Shown: positions 1 through 9,460 of the stretch, piece by piece
Numbering within the stretch: the first letter of the stretch is position 1
Layout: each line of letters opens with the position of its first letter
Assembly (NCBI RefSeq): GCF_900188355.1
Contig: NZ_FZNX01000003.1
Coordinates: 7,501 to 71,500, forward strand
Length of the DNA: 64,000 nucleotides
DNA from: Lutibacter flavus
GTDB lineage: Bacteria; Bacteroidota; Bacteroidia; Flavobacteriales; Flavobacteriaceae
Direction of reading: 5' to 3'
Notes under the pieces: model-generated
What the model was told of the DNA's origin: nothing
Database searches by the model: none
What the model saw: only the letters and a program-made list of their open reading frames with translations
Position numbers and translations under genes: made by a program

Positions 1-204
1 TCTTCTCGTGCAACTGGAACAGATACAGATGCTTTCGCATATAGTAATGGTGGAGTTCCTTCTGCATTAATATCTTTAGCATTAAGATATATGCATACAA
101 CTGTAGAAATGGTTCATAAAGATGATGTAGAAAATGTGATTCGTTTAATTTATGAAACACTTTTAAAAATTGAAGAAGGTGAATCGTTTAGTTATTTTAA
201 ATAA
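1..204 (+). CDS. M42 family metallopeptidase, C-terminal fragment
   Basis: The window opens inside a reading frame that ends in TAA at 202-204, giving the last 67 residues of a protein. The stretch GTDTDAFAYSNGGVPSALIS, followed by a conserved RYMHTTVEM segment, is typical of the C-terminal part of M42 aminopeptidases (glutamyl aminopeptidase or FrvX type, dinuclear metal, tetrahedral assemblies). The His in RYMHTTVE is a metal ligand position in the family. The N-terminal catalytic part lies before the window, so substrate preference cannot be judged. The next gene starts directly after the stop codon, which suggests co-transcription. Confidence 0.85.
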   Translation, partial: SSRATGTDTDAFAYSNGGVPSALISLALRYMHTTVEMVHKDDVENVIRLIYETLLKIEEGESFSYFK

Positions 205-966
205 ATGAATTTATTAAGATATGTACTAGCAATTACGAGGCTCGTTATATTTGTGCTAGTTACATCTACTATTTTTGTTTTTTTATTAATTACAAATATT
301 TTTTATAAGAAAAAGGAAAAGAAAATTCAACGGGGTATTATTTACAGGCGAGAAATTATTAGAATATTACATAAAATTTTAGGTTCAAGAATCACGGTAT
401 ATGGTAATGAGCCAAAAATATCTGGATTAATTATATCAAATCATAGAACCTATTTTGATGGTATTGTTATTTTAAAAAATATTTTGGCATATCCCGTTGC
501 AAAAAAAGAAGTTGAATCATGGCCTTTGGTTGGAATGGTAGCTAAATCAACAGGAGCAATATTTGTAAAGAGAGAATGTAAAGATAGCAGAGCTTTTACT
601 AAAAATAAAGTTCGTGAAATTTTAGAGAAAGGATTCTCAATATTAAATACGCCAGAGGGAACAACACATATCGAACCTAAAACTATCGCATTTAAACCAG
701 GAGCATTTGTTTTGGCTGCAGAGTTGGGTGTACCAGTTATCCCTATTGCAATTGATTACAAAAATTTAAATGATGCTTGGGTAGGTGACGATACCTTTGT
801 TCCACATTTTTTAAGATGTTTTGGAAAATGGAAAACTGAAATTAAAGTCAGTTATCTTCAGCCAGTTACATCTAATAATGTAGATAAGTTAATTTCAACT
901 TCAAAAACTAGCATTGATAATGAACTTATTCGCTTTAGAAATGAATGGAATACAAATAATAATTAA
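205..966 (+). CDS. PlsC-type 1-acyl-sn-glycerol-3-phosphate acyltransferase family protein
   Basis: This 253-residue protein has one N-terminal membrane segment (about residues 10-33, rich in V, I, L and F), then a lysophospholipid acyltransferase domain. The catalytic HX4D motif is seen as NHRTYFDG, and the acceptor-binding motif as TPEGTTH (family EGTR). It probably transfers an acyl chain to a lysophosphatidate-like acceptor at the inner face of the cytoplasmic membrane, but PlsC paralogues also act on ornithine lipids and other acceptors, so the substrate is open. The ATG directly abuts the stop codon of the peptidase gene, so the two are probably one transcription unit. Confidence 0.85.
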   Translation: MNLLRYVLAITRLVIFVLVTSTIFVFLLITNIFYKKKEKKIQRGIIYRREIIRILHKILGSRITVYGNEPKISGLIISNHRTYFDGIVILKNILAYPVAKKEVESWPLVGMVAKSTGAIFVKRECKDSRAFTKNKVREILEKGFSILNTPEGTTHIEPKTIAFKPGAFVLAAELGVPVIPIAIDYKNLNDAWVGDDTFVPHFLRCFGKWKTEIKVSYLQPVTSNNVDKLISTSKTSIDNELIRFRNEWNTNNN

Positions 967-1010
967 AATTTGTAAAAAGTAAAGAACACATATTCGATTT
1001 TTAAAAAAAC

Positions 1011-1559
1011 ATGGACGAATATATTGACATACTAAATGCGGATGGCAAAAAGACAGGGGAAACTTGTTTGAAATCTGAAGCACATAAAAAAGGGTTATTT
1101 CATGCAAGTGCTCATATTTGGATATTTAATTCAGCTAAAGAAGTTATAATTCAAAGAAGAGCTGCTAAAAAAGATACCTTCCCAAACCTTTGGGACGTTT
1201 CTGTTGCCGGACATATTTCCGCAGATGAGCAACCAATTGTTTCTGCATTAAGGGAAGTTGAAGAAGAAATTGGTTTGCAATTATCTGAAAATGATTTACA
1301 TTTTATAGGGACTTCCAAAAAGAAAATCAAACATCATAAGAATCTAATTGATTACGAATTACACCATATATATATATGTGAAAATAATTTTGATCTAAAT
1401 TCTTTAAAAATTCAATTAGAAGAAGTTTCTGAAATAAAAAAAATCAGCCTTAAAAAGCTAATTAATTCAATTAATAATCCATTAAATAATTTTGTTCCAC
1501 ACGGAAACGATTATTATACCTTTGTATTTAATGAAATAAAAAAATACAACTGCATTTAA
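1011..1559 (+). CDS. Nudix hydrolase, isopentenyl-diphosphate-isomerase-like subgroup
   Basis: This 182-residue protein carries a complete Nudix box: G, five residues, E, seven residues, then REVEEEIGL (about residues 67-89), which binds the metal and diphosphate. The N-terminus (YIDILNADGKKTGE) and the AHIWIF strand resemble the YfcD/IPP-isomerase-like branch rather than MutT. The likely reaction is hydrolysis of a nucleoside- or isoprenoid-linked diphosphate, but the true substrate is unknown. It lies 9 bp before the DUF294 gene and 44 bp after the acyltransferase, on the same strand, so it may be part of the same transcription unit. Confidence 0.85.
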   Translation: MDEYIDILNADGKKTGETCLKSEAHKKGLFHASAHIWIFNSAKEVIIQRRAAKKDTFPNLWDVSVAGHISADEQPIVSALREVEEEIGLQLSENDLHFIGTSKKKIKHHKNLIDYELHHIYICENNFDLNSLKIQLEEVSEIKKISLKKLINSINNPLNNFVPHGNDYYTFVFNEIKKYNCI

Positions 1560-1568
1560 AATAATACA

Positions 1569-3485
1569 ATGAAGAATACCATCGCAGAAAGAATTCTTGA
1601 TTTTTTAAAAGATTATCCGCCATTTAATCTTTTACCCAAATCAACTTTATTGGAAATAGCTAAAAATGTTGAGATTCATTATTTTGAAAAAGATCAAATA
1701 ATATTTAGCCAAAATGACAATCCTCATAAACATTTCTATATTGTTTATGAAGGCGCAATTAGATTATATAGGTTTGGAGCAGATAAAAAACATGTGATAG
1801 ATATTTGTGACGAAGGTGATTTGTTTGGTTTACGTCCATTAATTATGAAAGAGAATTATTTAATGGGTGCCGCTGCTAATGAAGAATCTATATTATATGG
1901 TATACCTATTGACCTTTTTAATGATATCATTTTAAATTACCCAAAAGTAAGTCAATTCTTAATTGCAAGTTTTGCAACAAATACAAGAGATCCTTTTTCG
2001 GATAAACATAAAGGGAAATTATTTGCAAATATTAAAGCAATAAAAAAGCCTGAGACCAATTTTATTGAAGCACAGAGTGCAAAATACACCCGAAATCCAA
2101 TAACTTGTTCTTCAGATATAACTGTGCAAGAAGCTGCTTTAACAATGACAAAAAACATTATAAACTCAATTGTTGTTACTGATAATAAAATTCCAATAGG
2201 AATTATAACTGATAAAGATATGAGGACTAAAATAGGAACTGGTCTTTATAAAATTACAGATACTGCAGGTGATATAATGACAAAGCCGGTAATTACTTTT
2301 CCCGAAAATATAACCGTTGCTGAAGCTCAAATTGCTAGATTAAAACATAAAGTTTCTCATTTATGTATTACAAAAGACGGTACAAATACATCTGAACTTG
2401 TTGGAATTTTATCTGAACATGATTTAAATTTAATTCAAGGAAACAATCCTTTATTGCTAATAAAAGAAATTAAAAATGCTAAAGACGCCGAGACATTAAA
2501 GTTTATCAGATCCAAAGCAGCTGACCTTACAAAAGGATACATTGAACAAGAGATACCTATTTATTTTGTGACAAAGGTAATTTCAGAAATAAATACAGCA
2601 ATTACAAAACGAGCAATAGAACTTTCAATTAATGAAATTGGTAGTAAACCACCTGTAAATTATTCTTGGTTTGCAGTTGGAAGTCAAGGAAGACAAGAGC
2701 AATTATTAATGACGGATCAAGATAATGCATTGGTTTTTGAAAATGTTAAAGAGGAACAATATGATAGTGTAAAAGCTTATTTTTTAAAACTAGCAACCAA
2801 AGTAACTGAAAAATTAAATATTGTTGGTTTTGATTATTGCCCGGCAAATATAATGGCTAGTAATCCAAAATGGTGTTTATCAATTGATCAGTGGAAACAA
2901 CAATTTAAAGAATGGATTAAGGACCCAATTCCTGAAAAAATATTATTAAGTATCATATTTTTTGATTTTGAATTAATTCATGGAAATCAAAAATTATACG
3001 ATGAAATGGCTAGAAGTGTACTGAAATTTATTAAAAAAAATCAGATAATCTTAAGTTTTCTAGGTAAAGCAACATTAGACAACCCTCCGCCACTTGGCTT
3101 TTTTAAACAATTTTTAGTTGAACAAGATGGAGAAAATAAAGATAATTTTGATATAAAATCCAGAGCAATTAGACCATTGGTTGATGCTGCCAGAATATTC
3201 TCACTATATCATGGTCTTCAAATTAATAACACTATTGCTAGATTTGAAAAATTAATGGAAGTTGAACCACAGAACAAAGATTTGTTTGAATCATGCTCTA
3301 ATGCTTTTAAAATATTATTAACCTTTAGAACTTCTCAAGGTTTAGCAAATAATGACACAGGAAGGTATGTTGATATAAATAGTCTAAGTAAAGCTGATAG
3401 ATTAAAACTAAAAAGCTGTTTTAACCCTATTAAAAATGTTCAAGAAGCAATAAAACTTCGATTTAAAACAACTCAAATTGGATAA
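1569..3485 (+). CDS. cNMP-binding / CBS / DUF294 nucleotidyltransferase-like signalling protein, copy 1
   Basis: This 638-residue protein has three recognisable parts: a cyclic-nucleotide-binding beta-roll (about 15-135, with the EGDLFGLRPL stretch), a tandem CBS pair (about 178-300), and a DUF294 region with a nucleotidyltransferase-like signature GSQGRQEQLLMTDQDNAL (about 368-386), followed by the helical DUF294 C-terminal domain. In many proteobacteria a protein of this architecture sits beside a DnaQ-like exonuclease, acs, the acetate symporter and a symporter-kinase. The same partners occur here, so a role in nucleotide-sensed control of acetate use is inferred. A close paralogue starts at 4215. 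The exonuclease gene follows after 2 bp. Confidence 0.85.
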   Translation: MKNTIAERILDFLKDYPPFNLLPKSTLLEIAKNVEIHYFEKDQIIFSQNDNPHKHFYIVYEGAIRLYRFGADKKHVIDICDEGDLFGLRPLIMKENYLMGAAANEESILYGIPIDLFNDIILNYPKVSQFLIASFATNTRDPFSDKHKGKLFANIKAIKKPETNFIEAQSAKYTRNPITCSSDITVQEAALTMTKNIINSIVVTDNKIPIGIITDKDMRTKIGTGLYKITDTAGDIMTKPVITFPENITVAEAQIARLKHKVSHLCITKDGTNTSELVGILSEHDLNLIQGNNPLLLIKEIKNAKDAETLKFIRSKAADLTKGYIEQEIPIYFVTKVISEINTAITKRAIELSINEIGSKPPVNYSWFAVGSQGRQEQLLMTDQDNALVFENVKEEQYDSVKAYFLKLATKVTEKLNIVGFDYCPANIMASNPKWCLSIDQWKQQFKEWIKDPIPEKILLSIIFFDFELIHGNQKLYDEMARSVLKFIKKNQIILSFLGKATLDNPPPLGFFKQFLVEQDGENKDNFDIKSRAIRPLVDAARIFSLYHGLQINNTIARFEKLMEVEPQNKDLFESCSNAFKILLTFRTSQGLANNDTGRYVDINSLSKADRLKLKSCFNPIKNVQEAIKLRFKTTQIG

Positions 3486-3487
3486 TT

Positions 3488-4156
3488 ATGCTTGGTTTCT
3501 TTAAGAAAAAAAAATACCCTCAATTTTGGAAAAATCATATTAAAAAAGTTTCAGAAAGTATAAAATATTCAAATTTTGAAAACATACGATTTGTTGCTCT
3601 AGATACCGAAACAACGGGTTTTGATTACGATAATGATCGAATATTATGTATTGGAGCTGTGGCTATTAAAAATAATAAAATACTCGTTTCAGATTCTTTC
3701 GAGGTTTATATAAAACAAGATGTTTTTAATAAAGAAACCGTGAAAATACATGGAATTAGAAAAAATGGTAACGAAATTAAAGTAAGTGAAGAGGAAGGAC
3801 TTATCAAATTTCTTGAATATTTAGATGACGCCATAATTGTTGCGCATCATACAAAATTTGATATTTCAATGATTAATGAAGGATTAAAAAGATTAAATGT
3901 TGGACCATTAAAATCTAAACAACTTGACACTAATTATATTCATAAAAAAATTGCATCTGAACATCGGTTTAAAAAATTATTTTCATTAGATGAACTTTGT
4001 ACAATTTATAATATAAAAATGCACGATAGGCATACTGCTTCTGGTGATGCACTTTTAACAGCCTATTTGTTTTTAAAATTGACAAATAAATTCAAAAAAA
4101 ATAACGCTCTTAATTTAAATGATTTAATAAAAACCAACTATTATTTAAATAAATAA
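3488..4156 (+). CDS. DnaQ-like 3'-5' exonuclease (DEDDh), copy 1
   Basis: This 222-residue protein has the DEDDh exonuclease signature. Exo I is LDTETTGFD with the two acidic residues, Exo II is AHHTKFDISM, and Exo III is HDRHTASGDALLTA with the catalytic His and Asp. It resembles the epsilon subunit or PolC exonuclease domain, but no polymerase part is present and no clamp-binding tail is evident. The first 40 residues (MLGFFKKKKYPQFW and following) are shared in pattern with the second copy at 11888. It is tightly coupled to the DUF294 gene upstream (2 bp). The biological substrate of these acetate-locus exonucleases is not known. Confidence 0.88.
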   Translation: MLGFFKKKKYPQFWKNHIKKVSESIKYSNFENIRFVALDTETTGFDYDNDRILCIGAVAIKNNKILVSDSFEVYIKQDVFNKETVKIHGIRKNGNEIKVSEEEGLIKFLEYLDDAIIVAHHTKFDISMINEGLKRLNVGPLKSKQLDTNYIHKKIASEHRFKKLFSLDELCTIYNIKMHDRHTASGDALLTAYLFLKLTNKFKKNNALNLNDLIKTNYYLNK

Positions 4157-4214
4157 CCTTCTTTTTTAAAACTTAAAATTTTGTAACTTTAGTGTTTATC
4201 ATCATTCCAAAAAC

Positions 4215-6134
4215 ATGAAAAACACCATTGCCGAACGCATTTTTGATTTTTTAAAAAACTTCCCTCCTTTTGACATATTAAATAAGGAACAATTATTAAA
4301 AATCTCAACAAATGTAAAAGTAATATATGTTGAAAATAATACGTTTGTTTTTAAGCAAGAAGAAAACCCTCATCAAAATTTTTACGTTGTTAAAGATGGA
4401 GCCATTGGTTTATATAGAGCAATAGAAAACGACCAAATATTAGTTGATATATGTGATGAAGGTGATATTTTTGGGCTTCGCCCCTTAGTTCAAAATGATC
4501 ATTATTTAATGAGTGCCAAAGCAAATGAAGAATCTATTTTATATGCTATTTCGGTAGATATCTTAAAAGAGATTATCGCAAGCAATGACAAGGTAAATAA
4601 ATTTTTAATTGCTAGTTTTTCATCAAATATTAAAACTCCATATGCCCAAAATAGTACTAGGCATTTATTTGCAAATGTTGAGACACTAGAAAGCAACAAT
4701 TCAAATTTAACAGATTTTCGTACAGCTGAATACAGTAAAAACCCTGTAACTTGTTCAAAATCCACAACAATTAAGGAAGCTGCTCTTATTATGAGTTCTA
4801 AAAGGGTTGGCTCAATTTTAATTATTGAAAGCAAGAATCCAATTGGAATAATTACAGATAAAGATTTGCGATTAAAAATTGCTACTGGATTGATTTCCAT
4901 AGATGAAAAAGTATCTGAAATAATGTCTTCTCCTGTAATAACAGTTTCTGAAAAAATTACAACAGCTGAGGCTCAAATAGCAATGTTAAAACATAAAATT
5001 ACACATTTATGTATTACAAAAGACGGCACACCAAATACTGAACTGATTGGAATTATGTCCGAACATGATATTGTGGTTTTACAAGGAAACAATCCTTCGG
5101 TTTTAATGAAAGAAATAAAACGTGCAAAGGATGTAAATACCTTAAAATATATAAGAGAAAAAGCTTCAACCTTATTAAAAAGTTATATTGAGCAAAGAAT
5201 CCCTATCACTTTCATTTCAAATATTATTTCAGAAATTACTAATGCAATTACCGTCAAGGCAATTGAACTTTCATTAAATGAAATGGATACAAAACCACCC
5301 GTAAAATTTGGATGGCTAGCATTAGGAAGTCAAGGTAGAAAAGAACAATTACTTATTACTGATCAAGATAATGCTTTGGTGTTTAATGATGTAAAAGAGG
5401 AAGATTATAGTAAAACAAAATCCTACTTTTTACTGCTGTCAAAAAAAATTACAGAAAAATTAAACATTGTTGGTTTTGAATATTGCCCTGCAGAAATGAT
5501 GGCAAGTAATCCAAATTGGTGTTTGTCACTTTGTGAATGGAACGCTCAATTTAATACTTGGATTACAAAACCAACCGAAAAAGCGATTATGATGTGTACT
5601 ATCTTTTTTGATTATAATTTAATTTATGGTGACAAAGAATTAGTTACCAAAATGTCTGAATTTATTTTTAAAACAATAAACTCATTTGAAATATTTTTAA
5701 ACTTTTTAGGCAAAAATGCTTTAATAAACCCTGCTCCTCTTGGTTTTTTTAGACAATTTTTGGTTGAAAACGATGGTAAACATAAAGATCAGTTTGATAT
5801 TAAAAGTAGAGCTTTAATGCCATTAATTGATGCTGCTAGATTGATTTCACTTTCACACAATTTTAAAGATGAAAACAATACTATTGCAAGATTTAAAAAA
5901 ATTGCTGAACTGGAACCTCAAAATAAAGATTTATATCTTTCTTGTTTAGACGCTTTTAAAATATTATTGAGATTCAGAACAGAACAAGGAATAAAACACA
6001 ACGATTCTGGTAGATATATTGCTTTAGACAATTTAAGTAAATCAGAAAAATTAAAACTTAAAAGTTGTTTTAAACCTATAAAAGACATTCAAGATTTACT
6101 AAATATAAGATATAACTTAGCTCAAATGATGTAA
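4215..6134 (+). CDS. cNMP-binding / CBS / DUF294 nucleotidyltransferase-like signalling protein, copy 2
   Basis: This 639-residue protein has the same domain order as the protein at 1569: a cyclic-nucleotide-binding domain (GDIFGLRPLV), two CBS repeats, and the DUF294 transferase-like signature GSQGRKEQLLITDQDNAL. The two proteins begin almost identically (MKNTIAERI followed by a D-F-L-K stretch) and align throughout without large gaps, so this is a tandem duplication. In copy 1 the exonuclease follows after 2 bp. Here the matching exonuclease lies 5.7 kb downstream at 11888, with unrelated genes between. The gene ends convergently to the minus-strand operon that finishes at 6279. Confidence 0.85.
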   Translation: MKNTIAERIFDFLKNFPPFDILNKEQLLKISTNVKVIYVENNTFVFKQEENPHQNFYVVKDGAIGLYRAIENDQILVDICDEGDIFGLRPLVQNDHYLMSAKANEESILYAISVDILKEIIASNDKVNKFLIASFSSNIKTPYAQNSTRHLFANVETLESNNSNLTDFRTAEYSKNPVTCSKSTTIKEAALIMSSKRVGSILIIESKNPIGIITDKDLRLKIATGLISIDEKVSEIMSSPVITVSEKITTAEAQIAMLKHKITHLCITKDGTPNTELIGIMSEHDIVVLQGNNPSVLMKEIKRAKDVNTLKYIREKASTLLKSYIEQRIPITFISNIISEITNAITVKAIELSLNEMDTKPPVKFGWLALGSQGRKEQLLITDQDNALVFNDVKEEDYSKTKSYFLLLSKKITEKLNIVGFEYCPAEMMASNPNWCLSLCEWNAQFNTWITKPTEKAIMMCTIFFDYNLIYGDKELVTKMSEFIFKTINSFEIFLNFLGKNALINPAPLGFFRQFLVENDGKHKDQFDIKSRALMPLIDAARLISLSHNFKDENNTIARFKKIAELEPQNKDLYLSCLDAFKILLRFRTEQGIKHNDSGRYIALDNLSKSEKLKLKSCFKPIKDIQDLLNIRYNLAQMM

Positions 6135-6278
6135 TGTTTAAATTGGCAGTCAAAAAAAGAGCTGCTTTACGCAACTCTCTTTAAATAGAAAATAAATCCA
6201 CCCCAAAGATTAATTTTCTCAACTTCTCTTTTTCAAATATGTTTTTAACTATTTTTATTTATTTTCACCTCCTAAATT

Positions 6279-6623
6279 TTAGCTGCTTTTTATTTTTTTG
6301 TAACCTGTAATGTTAACTCGAGCAACCTTATTTTTTAAAGATAAATAATGACTTAATGGTTTTAAACCAAAAATTATAACGAAAATAGATAGACCAGACC
6401 TATAACCAGGAGAGATTAGAAAAATGGATAATATTAGAACAAATAAATAGTAATTAAATTTATAAATATAATCCCCAAACTCCTTCTTATTAGATTTAAA
6501 AGTATTTTTAATATGATCGTCTTCTTCTGTAACAAAAAGATTAAATTCTTTCCCTAGTAAAAATTTTTTTACAGCAGTAGACATTTCTAATTTATTTTTT
6601 CTTAAATAAGTTTCTATTTTCAT
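6279..6623 (-). CDS. Small two-TM protein of unknown function, last gene of a WYL-linked operon
   Basis: I do not recognise a family. The 114-residue protein has a charged N-terminal half (about 1-52, many K, E and D) and two hydrophobic segments, about 56-75 (YYLFVLILSIFLISPGY) and about 77-95 (LSIFVIIFGLKPLSHYL), with a short basic tail. It should sit in the cytoplasmic membrane with the N-terminal half in the cytoplasm. It starts 17 bp after the end of the preceding gene in the same operon. In a defence reading this would be the membrane component, but nothing in the sequence proves that. Confidence 0.6.
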   Translation of the reverse strand: MKIETYLRKNKLEMSTAVKKFLLGKEFNLFVTEEDDHIKNTFKSNKKEFGDYIYKFNYYLFVLILSIFLISPGYRSGLSIFVIIFGLKPLSHYLSLKNKVARVNITGYKKIKSS

Positions 6624-6640
6624 AATTATTTATTCATTTT

Positions 6641-7165
6641 TTAGAATTCAATATTTTCTCCATTGAAAAAATCACTAATTTCAATGTCAATATTTTTTTT
6701 GTTTTTTTGTTTATTATTTACGCTTATAATAGAAGCAACTTCTTCAAGAGAATTTAAACCATTCGATAGCATCTTTTCAACCTCATTGAAATCAGATTTA
6801 TTTTTAATAATTTGAAGTTTTAGATTTTCTATTTTTTTTGAAAAATTATTGAAAAATTTTTCCTTAATTATTAAATTTGAGATTCTCAATATATCCTTTT
6901 CTTTGTTTAAAACAAGAATATCAATTTCATTTTGAACAACTTCAATTCCTAAATTTATCAAGGTGTACTTTTGATTATCCGACAAAAAAGACATATATTC
7001 ATTACGATCAATCTTGATTTTAAGTCCGTTTATTATTTTTGTTTTATTTTCTTCTTTAAAAAGAATCTCACATGAAACACGCTTTATATTCTCAAAGAGA
7101 ATTAATTGGCTTTGATGCCTTTCTAAATAATCATAATTGTTATCTGCTAAGTTTATTTTATCCAT
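6641..7165 (-). CDS. Hypothetical protein, middle gene of a WYL-linked operon
   Basis: This 174-residue soluble protein has no family I can name. It has a mixed alpha/beta N-terminal two thirds, then a predicted helical region (about 105-150, rich in K, E, L and N), and an acidic C-terminus. No catalytic motif, signal peptide or membrane segment is visible. It lies 3 bp after the 588-residue protein gene and 17 bp before the two-TM protein gene, so the three are almost certainly co-translated parts of one system. Confidence 0.6.
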   Translation of the reverse strand: MDKINLADNNYDYLERHQSQLILFENIKRVSCEILFKEENKTKIINGLKIKIDRNEYMSFLSDNQKYTLINLGIEVVQNEIDILVLNKEKDILRISNLIIKEKFFNNFSKKIENLKLQIIKNKSDFNEVEKMLSNGLNSLEEVASIISVNNKQKNKKNIDIEISDFFNGENIEF

Positions 7166-7168
7166 ATT

Positions 7169-8935
7169 TTAATTAAAAGATAATGAAACTTCTTTTTTCT
7201 TTAGTTCTGCGGATAATACTGTTTTTGAAGCATCTGAAATTATTTTGACACTCTTCATTAATGCTTCTAATTTATCTTTCGAGTAATTACTCTCACTAAA
7301 TTGATTAAAAATCTTAAATGAATTTTCTTTTAACAAACCTTCTAATTTCAACTTTCTTTCTTCTAAAAGAGTAATGTCATTTTCTGCGATTTTCTTTAAA
7401 ACATCTTCATCTTTTAATGCAACTTCCCACGATTTATAAAGCTCTACAAAAGGCTCACAATTTTCTTTCCATTCCTTTTCTACTTCATTATATAGTTTAT
7501 TTCCATTACCTAATGAAATTATAGAATATAAGGTTGACGGCTTTTTTGGTCTTATGGTGAAAATATAATTATATTCAAAGTTACTATTGCTTAACAATTT
7601 AACATACTTTTCTTTTTCTTCATCTATAAAACGAAAGTTCCATTTTATATCCACTAATTCTCTTTCTATATCCCGTTTTTCTTTCAGTAACTTTGAATTT
7701 TTATCTCTAAGCTCATTTACATTCCCTATTGTAAGAATTTCAGTATATAAAGGCTTAATATCTGTAATTACAATTTGAGAAATACTATCAATAAATAATT
7801 TAAAACTTGGTATTAATTTATCCTTCAATTTTGAATAAAGCCCTCCCAATCGTAATATGTCAGATATAATTTTTTCACTATCATTATGCATCTGTTCCTT
7901 TATTAATTCAATATCTCTATATATTTTAGCTACAGTTTTTTTAGATTCACTTCTTGATTTCAACACACTAAAAGTCGCATCAATTGCAAGGCCAACAATG
8001 GCTCCTGAAACTTTCCCTTTAATATCTTTTTTTGAAATTGCACCGCTCTTTTCAAATGTATTTAATGTATTATCAAAAATCTTTTTTCCACTACTTAACC
8101 CAGTGTTAAGCAATGTTTTCATTTGAGCATTAAAAGCCTCATCAAAAATTTCCAAATCTTTATTTAAGCTCAAAAAATAGAGGTCAATTTTCTCCCAAGC
8201 ATCTTCAAAATCTAACCATTCCACACTATTAAAATCAAATAAATCTGGATTCGTTTGTTTTATTCTATCCCCAAATAAATCAATTAAAAGTTGAATTAAA
8301 TCTTCTCTTAATAGTTTTAATTCATTTCGCAAAAATTCAAAATCACTAATTACATTTAAATTAAGATCCTTTATATGTTCATATTCCTCAATAAGTTTTT
8401 TATAACCTGAAACTATTTCTCTTCCATATTTATAGGCGGCATCAACCTTACTACTTCCTGTAATTGAAAAAACTTCGTCTTCTCTAATTTCTTCATTACT
8501 TTTTAACAGATTATTAATTACACCAACTGAATTATTGTCTTTAATTAAATGAATGCTCTTTTCAATTAAATTAACATTATTGCTAAATGACATTTGATAC
8601 TCATCTGTAAAACTTAAAGAAGAACAATTTATAAATATTCTGTCTGGATTATAAATCCTATCATTTCCTATATTTTCCTTGAAATTATAAATAATAGCAT
8701 CACTAATTGTTTTGGAATGTAGAGAATTTGTATAAGCATCTTTTAATAGATTTTTTATAAAAAGACCTTCCTTCAGATCAAGGTCATCATATTTCAAATT
8801 AAGATATGACACAAGTCCCCTTCTGTTTAATATTTCTCCACTCTTTGATAATTGAATTGCTAACTCTTGAATTGTTTTTACCAATCCAGGATAATGAATT
8901 CTCAAATTACCCATTAAAATTTTTTCATAACTCAT
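7169..8935 (-). CDS. 588-residue helical protein with central hydrophobic stretch, unknown function
   Basis: I do not recognise this protein. It is almost entirely helical by composition. There is a coiled-coil-like region (about 395-450, with repeated E, K and L), and a central, Gly/Ala-rich, weakly hydrophobic stretch (about 305-323, KVSGAIVGLAIDATFSVLK), which could insert in a membrane or form a helical hairpin. The first 60 residues (HYPGLVKTIQELAIQLSKSG and following) look like a small helical head. No Walker, nuclease or NTase motif is visible. It is the largest product of the operon controlled by the promoter at 9461-9491. The fold could resemble alpha-helical pore-forming proteins, but this is speculation. 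Confidence 0.6.
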   Translation of the reverse strand: MSYEKILMGNLRIHYPGLVKTIQELAIQLSKSGEILNRRGLVSYLNLKYDDLDLKEGLFIKNLLKDAYTNSLHSKTISDAIIYNFKENIGNDRIYNPDRIFINCSSLSFTDEYQMSFSNNVNLIEKSIHLIKDNNSVGVINNLLKSNEEIREDEVFSITGSSKVDAAYKYGREIVSGYKKLIEEYEHIKDLNLNVISDFEFLRNELKLLREDLIQLLIDLFGDRIKQTNPDLFDFNSVEWLDFEDAWEKIDLYFLSLNKDLEIFDEAFNAQMKTLLNTGLSSGKKIFDNTLNTFEKSGAISKKDIKGKVSGAIVGLAIDATFSVLKSRSESKKTVAKIYRDIELIKEQMHNDSEKIISDILRLGGLYSKLKDKLIPSFKLFIDSISQIVITDIKPLYTEILTIGNVNELRDKNSKLLKEKRDIERELVDIKWNFRFIDEEKEKYVKLLSNSNFEYNYIFTIRPKKPSTLYSIISLGNGNKLYNEVEKEWKENCEPFVELYKSWEVALKDEDVLKKIAENDITLLEERKLKLEGLLKENSFKIFNQFSESNYSKDKLEALMKSVKIISDASKTVLSAELKKKEVSLSFN

Positions 8936-9004
8936 TTTATATTGTTTTATAATCTTTTAAAAAAAGCACTAACATTTCATTCAAATTAAATTGATTTCTA
9001 TAAA

Positions 9005-9154
9005 TCAATTATTTTCGTTCGATATTTTAACCCAAGAATGACTTGAAAGAGTAGCGCTAGAATTAGGTTGTTTACATTTTGTAGTAGTCCCCATTTTTGA
9101 AAGAAGAGTGTCATTTTTTGTAATTCCACAAACTCTACATTTATACGTTGCCAT
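9005..9154 (-). CDS. Small Cys/His protein, possible zinc ribbon, 49 residues
   Basis: A short frame from ATG at 9154 to TGA at 9005 encodes MATYKCRVCGITKNDTLLSK followed by a segment with a third Cys (TTTKCKQP) and a C-terminal HSWVKI. The C-x2-C pair, later Cys and His could hold one zinc. It lies between the DUF6140-like gene and the 588-residue protein gene, on the same strand, 75 bp and 69 bp away respectively, so it is probably part of the same operon. The coding call rests on the regular codon pattern, the metal-ligand spacing and the context. Confidence 0.6.
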   Translation of the reverse strand: MATYKCRVCGITKNDTLLSKMGTTTKCKQPNSSATLSSHSWVKISNENN

Positions 9155-9229
9155 ATTTACTATTTTAATGTTAGCTTACTCTAAGTTTTCAGCAACCCTT
9201 TTTTATAATTTCAATTTCAAAACCAGCCA

Positions 9230-9439
9230 TCAAACCCTCTCAAACTCAAAATACCCAGAATTCAAATACCCTTCCTTTTTAAAATCAATACCGTGTACTC
9301 TTGTAAAGGCTTTGTGTATTTTTTCAACTTCATCAAAAGGGTTTGAATACATGGAACTAATTTGTACAGACAATCCTTCATTTATATATTCTCCATTAAC
9401 ATTAATGGTTTGCTTGGTTTTAATTTCAAATGTTGCCAT
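9230..9439 (-). CDS. DUF6140-like small protein, first gene of a WYL-linked operon
   Basis: This 69-residue protein begins MATFEIKTKQTINVNGEYIN and ends with an FxRVHGIDFKKEGYLNSGYFE-type segment. It resembles a small Bacteroidota family that I believe is catalogued as DUF6140, whose function is unknown. It has no signal peptide or membrane segment. It is the first gene after the promoter at 9461-9491, with the ATG 22 bp downstream of the -7 element, so its start is well supported. A longer frame on the opposite strand (9108-9452) was rejected in its favour. Confidence 0.65.
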   Translation of the reverse strand: MATFEIKTKQTINVNGEYINEGLSVQISSMYSNPFDEVEKIHKAFTRVHGIDFKKEGYLNSGYFEFERV

Positions 9440-9460
9440 AATTCCTTTTTAGGATTAAGA

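Noticed and set aside
4502-4900. 132-codon minus-strand frame inside the second DUF294 gene
   Set aside because: It is antisense to conserved cNMP/CBS coding sequence and has no homologous features or promoter.
9108-9452. 114-codon plus-strand frame
   Set aside because: It lies opposite the DUF6140-like gene and the promoter of the minus-strand operon, and its product is a composition artefact without recognisable features.
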